A stretch of DNA of 64,000 nucleotides from Deltaproteobacteria bacterium (lineage in GTDB: Bacteria > Myxococcota_C > UBA6777): contig PCBK01000029.1 of assembly GCA_002731275.1 (NCBI GenBank), positions 1 to 64,000 on the forward strand, written 5' to 3'. A program made the position numbers and the translations under genes. Positions 26,850 to 35,955 of this stretch are shown here, in pieces; position 1 is the stretch's first letter; each line of letters starts with the position of its first letter. Under the pieces are notes generated by a model. It searched no databases, was not told the DNA's origin, and worked only from the letters and a program-made list of their open reading frames with translations.

Positions 26850-27935
26850 TCATCGTGTTTGGATGATCTGTCCATCTTCAAGTGTGAATGGTAACCGTGG
26901 GCGTGCGATAAAGAGGGGTTGAATATTCCAGAAGAGAAGGGGGAGGGGGTGGGCGCGTTTGGATTCGGCATGATCGCGAAGTTGGATGTGAAGATGAGGT
27001 GTGGAGGCGTTGCCACTGTTACCTACATTGGCGAGATGTTGCCCTTGCTTTACCTTCATGCCGACACGGACTTTGAGGGAGTTGTGTTGCAAGTGAGCGA
27101 GGAAGGTGTAGCGTTTGGGTGCATGTTTTAGCAGGAGCATGTTGCCCCATCGTGGCGAAGGAGCGGGGTGTCCAGGTGGGCGGTCTGGGATATGCCCGAT
27201 CGCCTTGAGCACAATCCCGGCAGCGGGAGCGTAAACTTTTTGACCAAACCCCAAATAACTCTTGTTTTTGCGCGGGCTGCCTCGGAGAATTGTGTTGTCC
27301 GGTGCGATCTTAATCAGGTCGAGAGCATGACGTTGTGGAACAAAAGGGGTCCCACTGTTTCGAAGTGCTAGGCGTTGTCTGTGGGGCATACCCGGGCGCG
27401 TCCCGCCTGCAACCCACCAGAGGCCACGCACTGGAAATAACCACTTGCGTTGAGGCTTGAGTGGTCGAGGTTTGATCGTAAATGTACGCGAGATCCGGTG
27501 TTGTTTACTCTTCAAAAAGATCTTTACCAACAGCGTGTCGATGTACGGTTTTACCGAGCGAATGGTGGGAAGAGGGAGATACAAGATCTTACCCGGTGGG
27601 AGTGTGGTGTCGTGGTGGGGGCGCCACGTCTGTGCTGTCGTCCATTTTTGTGCGTAGGTGAGTAGCTGTCTCGCCGTATACGTGAGGATGTGGGTCGAGC
27701 GCCCACGTTTGATGAGGTAGACCTGCATAAATTGCAGTTGGACACGTCTCTTGGGAGGGCACTTGAGGCTCATATCAAGTTGGAGCGTTCGGTGAGCTTC
27801 GTGCTGAAGCCAGTGGGGATGTTTGGGGAAGATATGAAGTCTTACATTGGGTGGAGGGAGGGGCTTGGAAGCCTCTGATGGTGAGGCCCATAGCGAAAGA
27901 AAAAACAATGACAAGAGCGCGATGAATGTATGCAT
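26850..27935 (-). CDS. Secreted M23 (LytM-type) peptidase family protein
   Basis: This is a 361-residue protein with AGGAG seven bases ahead of the ATG and a signal peptide of about 22 residues. The N-terminal domain (about 25-165) is beta-rich and unknown. The M23 domain (about 195-335) keeps HxxxD (RHALD), KVYAPAAGIVL and the HLH metal/catalytic motif (STPHLHIQL). It would cleave peptidoglycan cross-bridges, or be a degenerate divisome activator; the core motifs look intact. It lies downstream of a divergent promoter region shared with the acyl-CoA dehydrogenase gene. Confidence 0.85.
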   Translation of the reverse strand: MHTFIALLSLFFLSLWASPSEASKPLPPPNVRLHIFPKHPHWLQHEAHRTLQLDMSLKCPPKRRVQLQFMQVYLIKRGRSTHILTYTARQLLTYAQKWTTAQTWRPHHDTTLPPGKILYLPLPTIRSVKPYIDTLLVKIFLKSKQHRISRTFTIKPRPLKPQRKWLFPVRGLWWVAGGTRPGMPHRQRLALRNSGTPFVPQRHALDLIKIAPDNTILRGSPRKNKSYLGFGQKVYAPAAGIVLKAIGHIPDRPPGHPAPSPRWGNMLLLKHAPKRYTFLAHLQHNSLKVRVGMKVKQGQHLANVGNSGNASTPHLHIQLRDHAESKRAHPLPLLFWNIQPLFIARPRLPFTLEDGQIIQTR

Positions 27936-28154
27936 ACAATTTCTCCTGCGTGGTGAATTGACGAAGCTGCTTGTCCCACCCGGCGTTTTCCATCCAATGG
28001 CCTTAGTACGATGTGAGTTGGGGGGACGTCAAGTGGAAGCGGGGAGCGTGGTGGAAGCGTTGATGTATACAAATAGATGGGAATGGCCTTTGAGTCTGTT
28101 GATTGGAGTGCCAATCATGTGCTATATCTGCTTGTTGTGACCTGAAACCAAGTC

Positions 28155-28170
28155 GCGTGATGTTTCACGC
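28155..28170. promoter_or_regulatory. Palindromic operator candidate before the acyl-CoA dehydrogenase gene
   Basis: GCGTGA-TGTT-TCACGC is a perfect six-base inverted repeat overlapping the predicted -35 element. A repressor binding here would block transcription. Its regulator is unknown. Confidence 0.4.
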
Positions 28171-28192
28171 TTTATACGAATAACAGTATGAT
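28164..28192 (+). promoter_or_regulatory. Candidate sigma-70 promoter of the acyl-CoA dehydrogenase gene
   Basis: TTCACG (28164-28169), 17 bases, TATGAT (28187-28192). The -10 matches five of six consensus bases and the -35 four of six. The leader would be about 35 bases to the ATG at 28233. Confidence 0.45.
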
Positions 28193-28232
28193 ATGTAACG
28201 ATCTTCACTGAGCGAGTAAAGGAGAACGCTAT

Positions 28233-29384
28233 ATGCTCAATTTCGATTTGAGTCCCGATCAAGAGGAATTTCGTCAGCAGGTTCGTCGGTTTGCTGAAAA
28301 CGAGATCAAACCTAAAGCCATTGAGTTGGATGAGAAAGAAGAGTTTAGTGTTGAGCTGACGCAAAAGATGGCCGAGCTGGGTTTGTTTGCCTTTTTGATC
28401 CCCGAAAGCTATGGGGGGGCAGAGAGTGATTATTTGAGCTACGTGATCGCAGTCGAAGAGATTGCACGTGTGGACGGTTCACACGCAGCGACGGTTGCGG
28501 CAGCCAACTCTCTTGGTGTGGGGCCGATCGTATACTTTGGCTCAGATGAGCAAAAACAGCGCTGGTTGCCTGAGCTTGCGACTGGAGAAAGTCTCGCGGC
28601 GTTTGGTCTGACAGAGCCTAATGCAGGCTCGGATGCAGGCGGTTCCAAGACCAACGCGGAGTGGAATGGTGAGGAGTGGGTGCTCAACGGGAGCAAGATC
28701 TTTATCACCAACGGTTCATCGCCGATGACAAAGATCGTCGTGGTACAGGCGGTCACAGGTGTCGATGAGAACGGTCGGAAAGAATACACATGTTTTCTGG
28801 TACCAACCGACACGCCTGGTTTTTCGGCGAAGACAATGCATGGCAAGATGATGTGGCGCGCGTCCAACACTGCGGAGCTGTATTTCGACGATGTAAAATT
28901 GCCAGAGTCGGCGATTTTGGGTAAACGTGGAGATGGTTTTCGCCAGATGTTGTACACCCTGGACAAAGGGCGTCTGAGCATCGGTTCGATGGGGCTTGGT
29001 GGCGCACAAGGTGCGTACGAAATGGCGCTCGCGTATGCGAAAGACCGCAAACAATTTGGCACACCCATCAGCAAATTCCAGGCTATTGGCTTCAAACTCG
29101 CAGACATGGCTGTTGAGATCGAAGCTGCACGCAATTTGTTGTACAAGGCGTGTTGGTTGTGTGATGAGAAGCGTTCCTTCAAGAAGGAAGCAGCGATGGC
29201 CAAACTTTATTGCTCAGAAGTGATGAAGAGAGTGGTTGCAGATGCCGTCCAGATCCATGGTGGATATGGTTTGATGAAAGAATACCATGTTGAGCGCTTT
29301 TACAGAGATCAAAAGCTGCTTGAGATCGGAGAAGGAACCTCTGAAATCCAGCGCTTGGTGATTTCGCGAATGTTGGGTTGCTAG
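28233..29384 (+). CDS. Acyl-CoA dehydrogenase (short-chain / butyryl-CoA type)
   Basis: This is a 383-residue FAD flavoprotein, with AAAGGAG ahead of the ATG. It introduces the alpha-beta double bond into acyl-CoA thioesters. Family signatures are FGLTEPNAGSDAGG, NGSKIFITNG, KDRKQFGTPIS and QIHGGYGLMKEYHVERFYRD. The catalytic base sits in IGEGTSEIQR (Glu367), the position used by short- and medium-chain enzymes. Length is standard. It is monocistronic, behind a promoter overlapped by a palindrome. Chain-length preference is not decidable. Confidence 0.94.
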   Translation: MLNFDLSPDQEEFRQQVRRFAENEIKPKAIELDEKEEFSVELTQKMAELGLFAFLIPESYGGAESDYLSYVIAVEEIARVDGSHAATVAAANSLGVGPIVYFGSDEQKQRWLPELATGESLAAFGLTEPNAGSDAGGSKTNAEWNGEEWVLNGSKIFITNGSSPMTKIVVVQAVTGVDENGRKEYTCFLVPTDTPGFSAKTMHGKMMWRASNTAELYFDDVKLPESAILGKRGDGFRQMLYTLDKGRLSIGSMGLGGAQGAYEMALAYAKDRKQFGTPISKFQAIGFKLADMAVEIEAARNLLYKACWLCDEKRSFKKEAAMAKLYCSEVMKRVVADAVQIHGGYGLMKEYHVERFYRDQKLLEIGEGTSEIQRLVISRMLGC

Positions 29385-29511
29385 ACATCGACACAGGTGA
29401 GTTGCCAACACAGCGTAATGTGGAAACCTATTCGCTATTGACTTGTTTTTGGCTATCGGCGAAGATAGATGTTGTGAGTGCTCTTAATGTAGAAAGCGAA
29501 GCGAGGAAGAG

Positions 29512-31104
29512 ATGGGCAACATAGCCATCGGTATCGATCTAGGAACCACAAACTCTTGCGTTGCCCTCGTCGAGGACGGGGCGCCCCGCGTTGTTCCTAA
29601 CTTGTGGGGTGACCGTCTGCATGCATCTGTCGCCTTTTTTGGCGAAGATGGGCAGGTGATCGTCGGCAACGAAGCCAAGAGACAGGTGATTCTCAACCCC
29701 GGCAGGACAATTTGGTCTGTAAAGCGCATCATTGGTCGAAAGAGTTTCTCGGCCGAGGTCAAAAAGGCGCAGGCCATTTGTGCCTATGAGATCGTCGAAG
29801 GGCCAAACCATGCTGTGCGTATCGCAATTGATGGTAAGCTCCTCTCCCCCGAAGAGATCTCCGCATATATCCTCTATGAGATGAAGAAGCTCGCCTCCGA
29901 ATATCTCGGAGAAGAAGTCACTGACGCCGTCGTGACCGTTCCGGCGTACTTTAACGACAACCAACGTCAAGCGACACAAGATGCCGGCCGTATTGCCGGA
30001 CTCGGTGTCATGCGTATGATCAACGAGCCGACTGCGGCTGCACTCGCTTACGGTTATGGGCGCGATCTTCGCCAACGTGTCGCGATTTACGACCTCGGTG
30101 GTGGGACTTTTGATCTCTCGATCCTGGAGATCGATGGCGATATCTTCGAAGTCCTCGGTACGTCAGGTGACTCTTACCTCGGCGGTGACGACTTTGACCT
30201 GCGCTTACTCTCCCATCTCGCCGATCGTTTCTTCAACGATTATGGCGTCAATATCCGCAACAACAAATTTAATCTGCAAAAGCTTCGCGAAGCTTGTGAA
30301 GAGGCCAAAAAACTCTTCTCCACACACGAAGAGGTGCTGATCTCCATCCCCGACGTGTTTGAGGATGAGCTTGGCAATATGCAGCTTGAATATCTCGTCA
30401 CACGCGAAGAGTTTAACTCTCTCGTCATGGATCTCGTCCAAAAGAGCTTTAAGGTCTGTGACGAAGCGCTCTACGCTGCTCGTTGTACAGTGCAAGATCT
30501 CGATGGTGTGATCCTCGTTGGTGGACCGACTCGGCTCCCCATCGTCCGAGAAGCCGTTGGGTATTACTTTGGTCGGACCCCTGATACCTCCCTCAACCCG
30601 GATGAAGTCGTCGCCCTCGGTGCGGCGATCCACGCCGCAGGGCTCAAACAAAGCAGCAGCCACACCTCTTCAACACACGCCGTCCCCGCACATTTGCTCG
30701 ATGTGACACCACTGTCTCTCCAAATCGCGACAGTGGGAGGGTACACAGAGCGAATTATTGAGCGAAACACTCCCGTCCCCATCGAACGCTCCAAGATCTT
30801 TACGACTGTGCGAGATGGGCAAGAGAGAGTGCATATTCGCGTCTACCAAGGGGAGTCCAATCGAGAAGAAGAAAACGTTCTGCTCGGTGAGTTCATCTTC
30901 TCAGGTTTTCGCCTTGGGTACCGTGGTGAGGTCCAGATCGAAGTGACCTTCGCGATCGATGCGAACGGTCTTGTCCACGTCACTGCGCGTGATATGGAGA
31001 CCAACAAAAGACAGCAGATCACCATCACGCTCTCAAGTAGCCTCAGCGAAGACGAGATCCAACGTATCATGGTGGACAATCAAGACGGATTGGCCCCTGC
31101 TTAA
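29512..31104 (+). CDS. Hsp70 (DnaK-like) chaperone lacking the helical lid
   Basis: This is a 530-residue protein. The ATPase domain (1-390) keeps IGIDLGTTNSCVAL, VTVPAYFNDNQRQAT, NEPTAAALAYG, DLGGGTFDLSIL and VGGPTRLP. The linker LDVTPLSL and the beta-sandwich substrate domain (about 398-510) follow. It then stops: the alpha-helical lid of about 110 residues present in canonical DnaK (about 640) is missing. It is therefore a DnaK paralogue with fast substrate exchange or a dedicated client. A J-domain gene follows 150 bases on, and HPF after that. Confidence 0.92.
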   Translation: MGNIAIGIDLGTTNSCVALVEDGAPRVVPNLWGDRLHASVAFFGEDGQVIVGNEAKRQVILNPGRTIWSVKRIIGRKSFSAEVKKAQAICAYEIVEGPNHAVRIAIDGKLLSPEEISAYILYEMKKLASEYLGEEVTDAVVTVPAYFNDNQRQATQDAGRIAGLGVMRMINEPTAAALAYGYGRDLRQRVAIYDLGGGTFDLSILEIDGDIFEVLGTSGDSYLGGDDFDLRLLSHLADRFFNDYGVNIRNNKFNLQKLREACEEAKKLFSTHEEVLISIPDVFEDELGNMQLEYLVTREEFNSLVMDLVQKSFKVCDEALYAARCTVQDLDGVILVGGPTRLPIVREAVGYYFGRTPDTSLNPDEVVALGAAIHAAGLKQSSSHTSSTHAVPAHLLDVTPLSLQIATVGGYTERIIERNTPVPIERSKIFTTVRDGQERVHIRVYQGESNREEENVLLGEFIFSGFRLGYRGEVQIEVTFAIDANGLVHVTARDMETNKRQQITITLSSSLSEDEIQRIMVDNQDGLAPA

Positions 31105-31254
31105 TTTTGCACTCGGAAAGGCATGCCATGCACCGAACGTTATCCTTCCCCCTCATCACTCCTATTGCCAGATCTGGAACGATAACTTACAGCATTCTCT
31201 TCCCTTTCGATGTTTTGTACCTTGTGTCCTTGCAAACCACGGAGAGGAGACACA

Positions 31255-31752
31255 ATGGATCTCTCTAAACTTATCGCGCTCGCGTCCAAAATCGATCAGC
31301 TCGACTACTACCAAGTGCTCGGGTTGCAACGAGAAGCCGACATGCGAGACATCCGCGCTGCATACCACAAACGCGCTCGCGCCATTCATCCTGATCTGTT
31401 CTACGAGCACCCCAACGAAGAGTTCCGCTTCGCCATCGACAAAATTTTCAAACGAGTCGCTGAGGCCTATGTGATCCTGCGTGATTCGGAAAAACGAAAG
31501 TTTTACGACAAAGGTCTTGATGGCGAAAACAAGCGTCTTCGGTATACTGACGTTGATGAGCAAGCCATGCGTGAAGAGAAACGACACGCATCAGGAAAAA
31601 CACTTCAAGGCCGTAAGTACTATAAAGAGGCTGTCCGTCTTCACGAAGAAGGCAATCTCAAAAAAGCGATCCAAACGCTCAAAATGGCCATCGGTTTTGA
31701 AAGCGACAACGAATCTTTCCGGGAAGTCCTTGAACAATGGACCGAAGAGTAA
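31255..31752 (+). CDS. J-domain co-chaperone (class C)
   Basis: This is a 165-residue protein. The ATG at 31255 follows GGAGAGGAG; an upstream in-frame ATG (31210) has no ribosome site. The J domain is residues about 17-85 (DYYQVLGLQREADMRDIRAA) with HPD at 45-47. There is no Gly/Phe or zinc region. The C-terminal about 60 residues are TPR-like (GRKYYKEAVRLHEEGNLKKAI). It probably stimulates the upstream Hsp70. The stop codon lies inside a perfect seven-base inverted repeat (GAAGAGT-AAAA-ACTCTTC, 31744-31761). Confidence 0.9.
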   Translation: MDLSKLIALASKIDQLDYYQVLGLQREADMRDIRAAYHKRARAIHPDLFYEHPNEEFRFAIDKIFKRVAEAYVILRDSEKRKFYDKGLDGENKRLRYTDVDEQAMREEKRHASGKTLQGRKYYKEAVRLHEEGNLKKAIQTLKMAIGFESDNESFREVLEQWTEE

Positions 31753-31816
31753 AAACTCTTCACCAACTGACTTCCTTTTTTATGACCCGTAAAACTAGAT
31801 AAAGGAGAAACCACGC

Positions 31817-32233
31817 ATGAAAATAGAGATTCAATGCAAAGGGATGACTATCACCGATGCTATTCGCAACCACGTCGAAGATAAGGTTGGGAAACTCGAG
31901 AGGGTGCTTCCCGCAGGCGTTGAGCCCGTCGCTCACCTCGCCTTTGAATCCGAAGCTCATGGTGGTTCCTACTCCGCTGAGGTCAACCTCCGTGCCTGGG
32001 GACAAGACGTCGTCTCCAAATCCACAACCGATGACCTGTACAAAGCCATCAGCGAAGTAGCCGACCAACTCAATAAGCAGATCCGCCGCTTGAAAGACAA
32101 ACAAAAAAGCCGCGTCAAAGGTGGAGCTTCTGTTCGACATCACCAAGAGCCCGTCGAACGCGTTGATGAACGCGAAGAGTATGAGCAAGAATACCAGGAG
32201 AGCCTGCGCACCACCGAGACCCAAGAAGGGTAA
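31817..32233 (+). CDS. hpf: Ribosome hibernation promoting factor (HPF/RaiA family)
   Basis: This is a 138-residue protein with AAAGGAG before the ATG. The N-terminal beta-alpha-beta fold (1-100) matches HPF/RaiA: ITDAIRNHVEDKVGKLERV and the basic helix LYKAISEVADQLNKQIRRLKDK. It binds the 30S decoding region and stops translation in stationary phase or stress. The C-terminal tail (105-138) is charged and lacks the dimerisation domain of long HPF, so this is the short form. A terminator-like hairpin follows, closing the Hsp70/J/HPF group. Confidence 0.9.
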   Translation: MKIEIQCKGMTITDAIRNHVEDKVGKLERVLPAGVEPVAHLAFESEAHGGSYSAEVNLRAWGQDVVSKSTTDDLYKAISEVADQLNKQIRRLKDKQKSRVKGGASVRHHQEPVERVDEREEYEQEYQESLRTTETQEG

Positions 32234-32601
32234 CGCCGTCCAACTCTCCACCCCCACCTACACATCAAAACACATGTGACTCGGTGTGTTTTTCCCGCCC
32301 CACATCCCCACTCCCCTCGCACAAGAGTTTACAACATTTTCCCATGTTGGTGTCTCACCTCTTGATGAATCACGAGTTTTTGTTCCGTCTCTGATTTCGT
32401 ACACTTGGCCTTGATTGGAGAGGCCCAATAGCGGTCGACATCGGTGAGGTGGGTTGCTTTTCTTACCTCATCTACCTTATCTTTATAGGACATTCAACTC
32501 AGCGTCATGACGAGCTTTGCTTTCATCTTTGTGACATACACCAACGGTAGCTCGAATCCTTTTCACAAGAAGCGTTGACGATCAGAAAGGAAGCCAGTCA
32601 C
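32234..32601. other. Intergenic region between hpf and prkA
   Basis: These 368 bases hold the hpf terminator candidate at the left end and must hold the promoter of the prkA-yeaH-spoVR operon. Pyrimidine-rich tracts dominate 32330-32500. No clear sigma-70 or sigma-54 element stands out, and no small ORF with a ribosome site was found. Confidence 0.5.
32267..32293 (+). terminator. Rho-independent terminator candidate after hpf
   Basis: AAAACACA, ten bases, TGTGTTTT forms a perfect eight-base stem whose 3' arm runs into five T. The A/T symmetry would let it work on either strand. It lies 33 bases past the hpf stop. Confidence 0.55.
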
Positions 32602-34695
32602 ATGAGCAATGTTTCTGAAGAACATACAGCCCCCTCCGGCTCCATGCTAGAAAGCATTCGTAAACACCACAACGTCGAAGAATATCGTGAACTTCATTGG
32701 GAAGGCACCTTCGAGGAATACCTCGAAATTGTCAAAAAGAATCCCTCTGTTACACGCAACGCCTTCCAGCGCGTCTACGACATGATCATGGAAGTCGGTA
32801 CCGAAGAGTACATCGACAACAAGAAAAAGATCATCCGCTACAACTTCTTCAAAGCCGAACAATTCGGTGGAGCCGATGCCATTTTTGGTCTCGACATCCC
32901 TTTGATGAAGCTCGTCAACTTCTTCAAGTCCGCGGCTCTCGGCTATGGAACAGAGAAGAGGGTTCTCCTCCTCCACGGCCCTGTCGGTTCGGCCAAAAGT
33001 AGTATCGCTCGCTCCCTCAAGCGCGGGATCGAAGCTTACTCCAAAACACCTCAAGGTGCTTTGTACACCTACTACTGGACGATCCCACACGATGAAGATG
33101 AGCTCAAGGAGCTCTTCCCCAACGGTGTCGAGATCATGCCTTGTCCCATGAATGATGAGCCTCTTAACCTCATCCCCATGGACATCCGCAAGCAATTCTT
33201 GCTCGATGTTGGGATCGATCTCGATGCACATCGTATCAACCTACCCAACGATCTCAACCCCGCATGTCGCCACGTCTTCAACTCGTTGATGAACAAGTAC
33301 GATGGCGATCTCGTCAAAGTGCTCTCCCATGTCACCGTCAAACGCTTGATCCTCAGCGAACAAGACCGCGTCGGGATCGGGACATTCCAGCCAAAAGATG
33401 AGAAAAACCAGGACTCCACAGAGCTCACAGGTGACATCAACTACCGTAAAATCGCGATCTACGGCTCGGACTCCGATCCTCGCGCCTTCAACTTTGACGG
33501 TGAGTTTAACGTCGCCAACCGTGGTATTATCGAATTTATCGAGGTCCTCAAGCTCGACGTCGCCTTCTTGTACGACCTCCTCGGTGCGTCACAGGAACAC
33601 AAGATCAAACCCAAGAAGTTTGCACAAACAGACATCGACGAGGTGATCATCGGTCACACCAACGAAGCTGAATACAAAAAACTCCTCAACAACGAGTTTA
33701 TGGAAGCACTTCGTGACCGTACTGTGAAGATCGACATCCCCTATATCACCCGTCTTCGCGAAGAAGTCCGCATCTACGAGCGCGACTTCGGTCAAAACAA
33801 GATCCGCGGCAAACACGTCGCACCCCATACTCTCGAAATGGCTGCGATGTGGGCGATCTTGACTCGTCTCGAAGAGCCCAAAAAAGCCAACCTCACGTTG
33901 CTGCAAAAGCTCAAGCTCTATAACGGAAAGAGTCTCCCCGGATACACCGAGGACAACATCAAAGAGTTGCGCAAAGAAGCACCGAGAGAGGGGATGCAAG
34001 GGATCTCACCTCGTTACATCCAGGACAAGATCTCCAACGCTCTTGTCTCCGAGAAGAGCACCACGAGTATCAACCCCTTTATCGTGCTCAGCGAGCTTGG
34101 TAGCGGACTCCGCCATCACTCTCTCGTGACCAACGACGAAGAGCGCAAGCGCTATATCGAGATGCTCGATGTCGTCAAACAGGAGTACGAAGACATCGTG
34201 AAAAACGAAGTCCAGCGTGCGATCTCTGCAGATGAAGAGATGATCGCGAAGATGTGCGCTAACTACATCGACAACGTCAAAGCATATACACAACGTGAGA
34301 AGGTCAAAAACCCCTTCACCGGACAATACGAAGAGCCCGACGAGCGACTCATGCGCTCCATCGAGGAGAAGATCGATATCGCCTCCTCGCGCAAAGATGA
34401 TTTCCGTCGTGAGATCATGAACTATATCGGTGCTCTCGCTGTCGAAGGGAAGACTTTTGACTACCGAACAAACGAGCGCCTTCACAAGGCCCTTGAGCTC
34501 AAACTCTTCGAAGACCAAAAAGACTCCATCCGTCTCACCTCCCTCGTCTCCAACGTCATTGACAAGGACACCCAGGGCAAAATCGATGTCGTGAAAGAAC
34601 GATTGATCCGTGATTATGGATACAACGATGAGTCTGCGACAGATGTCTTGAACTTCGTCGCTTCGATCTTCGCGCGTGGTGACGCAAAAGAGTAA
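32602..34695 (+). CDS. prkA: PrkA-type serine protein kinase / AAA ATPase
   Basis: This is a 697-residue protein. The ATG at 32602 follows AGAAAGGAAG; an upstream TTG (32575) is unlikely. The N-terminal AAA part contains [19 protein letters not shown] (P-loop, about residue 124) and the PrkA C-terminal domain follows (about 400-690). Family members (E. coli YeaG, Bacillus PrkA) act in stationary-phase, nitrogen or sporulation responses; kinase and protease activities have been reported. It is the first gene of the conserved prkA-yeaH-spoVR operon, which is complete here. Confidence 0.95.
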   Translation: MSNVSEEHTAPSGSMLESIRKHHNVEEYRELHWEGTFEEYLEIVKKNPSVTRNAFQRVYDMIMEVGTEEYIDNKKKIIRYNFFKAEQFGGADAIFGLDIPLMKLVNFFKSAALGYGTEKRVLLLHGPVGSAKSSIARSLKRGIEAYSKTPQGALYTYYWTIPHDEDELKELFPNGVEIMPCPMNDEPLNLIPMDIRKQFLLDVGIDLDAHRINLPNDLNPACRHVFNSLMNKYDGDLVKVLSHVTVKRLILSEQDRVGIGTFQPKDEKNQDSTELTGDINYRKIAIYGSDSDPRAFNFDGEFNVANRGIIEFIEVLKLDVAFLYDLLGASQEHKIKPKKFAQTDIDEVIIGHTNEAEYKKLLNNEFMEALRDRTVKIDIPYITRLREEVRIYERDFGQNKIRGKHVAPHTLEMAAMWAILTRLEEPKKANLTLLQKLKLYNGKSLPGYTEDNIKELRKEAPREGMQGISPRYIQDKISNALVSEKSTTSINPFIVLSELGSGLRHHSLVTNDEERKRYIEMLDVVKQEYEDIVKNEVQRAISADEEMIAKMCANYIDNVKAYTQREKVKNPFTGQYEEPDERLMRSIEEKIDIASSRKDDFRREIMNYIGALAVEGKTFDYRTNERLHKALELKLFEDQKDSIRLTSLVSNVIDKDTQGKIDVVKERLIRDYGYNDESATDVLNFVASIFARGDAKE

Positions 34696-34734
34696 GGTGA
34701 GCTTTACGTCTCGTGTGTTCATCTAAGCCCCGAA

Positions 34735-34764
34735 GAGGCTGTGGAGTGAAAAATCGACAGCCTC
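34735..34764 (+). promoter_or_regulatory. Intercistronic hairpin between prkA and the yeaH-type gene
   Basis: GAGGCTGT, 14 bases, ACAGCCTC is a perfect eight-base inverted repeat in the 106-base gap. No T-run follows, so it is more likely an mRNA-stabilising or processing element setting prkA above downstream genes than a terminator. Confidence 0.45.
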
Positions 34765-34801
34765 CTCGGTGTTCTCATCCTCGAATGGAAAGGTCTATTG
34801 G

Positions 34802-35911
34802 ATGAAGATCAAGCAGGATCACAGTCGGTTTCGACAGATCGTTCGTGGGCAAATCAAAGATAACCTGCGCAAATACATCTCCCAAGGCGAACTGATCGGG
34901 CGCAAAGGGAAAGAGGCGATCTCCATTCCCTTGCCCCAGATCGATATCCCTCGCTTTCGCTATGGCTCGAAAAACTCCGGTGGACTAGGGCAAGGTGAGG
35001 GCGACGTCGGTGACGCCGTCCAACAAGGCGATCCCCAAGAGGGCGAGGGCGAGCCCGGAAAAGCTGGAGAAAATCCAGGTGAGCATGTCCTCGAAGTGGA
35101 TGTCCAACTCGATGAACTCGCCGAGCTTCTTGGAGAAGAGCTACAGCTCCCCAATATCCAACCCCGTGGCGAAAAACAGGTCGCTGTCGAGAAGGATAAA
35201 TACTCTGGTATTCGACGTGTTGGTCCTGAGTCCCTTCGTCACTTCAAACGCACATACCGCGAAGCGCTCAAACGTCAAGTCGCTTCCGGAGTGTACAAAT
35301 CCAAAAATCCTCTCATCGTCCCTATCCGCGAAGACAAGCGCTTTCGCTCTTGGAAGACCACCTCTATCCCACAATCCAACGCCGTCATCATCTACATGAT
35401 GGACGTCTCTGGTTCGATGGGTGACGAGCAAAAAGAGATCGTACGGATCGAGTCTTTCTGGATCGATACTTGGCTGCGCCATCAGTACAACGGGATCGAG
35501 AGTCGGTACATCATCCACGATGCCACTGCTCGTGAGGTCGATGCTCACACCTTCTTCCACACAAGGGAGTCTGGTGGGACGATGATCTCTTCGGCGTATC
35601 GACTTTGTCAGAGGATTATTGACGAAAACTATCCCAAAGAACAATGGAACATCTATCCCTTCCACTTCTCCGATGGGGATAACTGGTCACAAGATGACAC
35701 CTCCCGTTGTATGGACCTCTTGCGCAATCATTTGCTGCCAGTCAGCAACATGTTTTGCTATGGACAGGTCGAGAGTCCTTATGGTTCTGGACAATTCCTC
35801 AAAGATCTCGAACAAGTATTTCCCGAAGATGATCGTTTGATCACTTCGGAAATTCGCGACAAAGATGCGATTGTGCAGTCTATCAAGGAGTTCTTGGGCA
35901 AAGGGATGTAG
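34802..35911 (+). CDS. yeaH: YeaH/YhbH family (DUF444) von Willebrand A-like protein
   Basis: This is a 369-residue protein. The ATG at 34802 has GGAAAGG upstream; an earlier in-frame TTG gives an unlikely extension. An acidic Gly-rich segment (about 60-100) follows a basic N-terminus. The C-terminal half has a vWA-like fold with [11 protein letters not shown] (about residue 200), a MIDAS metal motif, and GGTMISSAY. Members always accompany prkA and spoVR; the molecular role is unresolved. It is slightly shorter than E. coli YeaH (427). Confidence 0.92.
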   Translation: MKIKQDHSRFRQIVRGQIKDNLRKYISQGELIGRKGKEAISIPLPQIDIPRFRYGSKNSGGLGQGEGDVGDAVQQGDPQEGEGEPGKAGENPGEHVLEVDVQLDELAELLGEELQLPNIQPRGEKQVAVEKDKYSGIRRVGPESLRHFKRTYREALKRQVASGVYKSKNPLIVPIREDKRFRSWKTTSIPQSNAVIIYMMDVSGSMGDEQKEIVRIESFWIDTWLRHQYNGIESRYIIHDATAREVDAHTFFHTRESGGTMISSAYRLCQRIIDENYPKEQWNIYPFHFSDGDNWSQDDTSRCMDLLRNHLLPVSNMFCYGQVESPYGSGQFLKDLEQVFPEDDRLITSEIRDKDAIVQSIKEFLGKGM

Positions 35912-35955
35912 GGCCGACTTGTGAGCGGACAAACCAACTGAAAGGGATTTTGGAC

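Noticed and set aside
32440-32465. Possible sigma-54 promoter upstream of prkA (GG..GC near GGTGAGGTGGGTTGC)
   Set aside because: The GG to GC distance is 11, not the required 10, and the flanking bases do not fit.
32545-32575. tRNA-like T-arm text (CTCGAATCC) before prkA
   Set aside because: No acceptor stem, D-arm or anticodon arm can be built around it.
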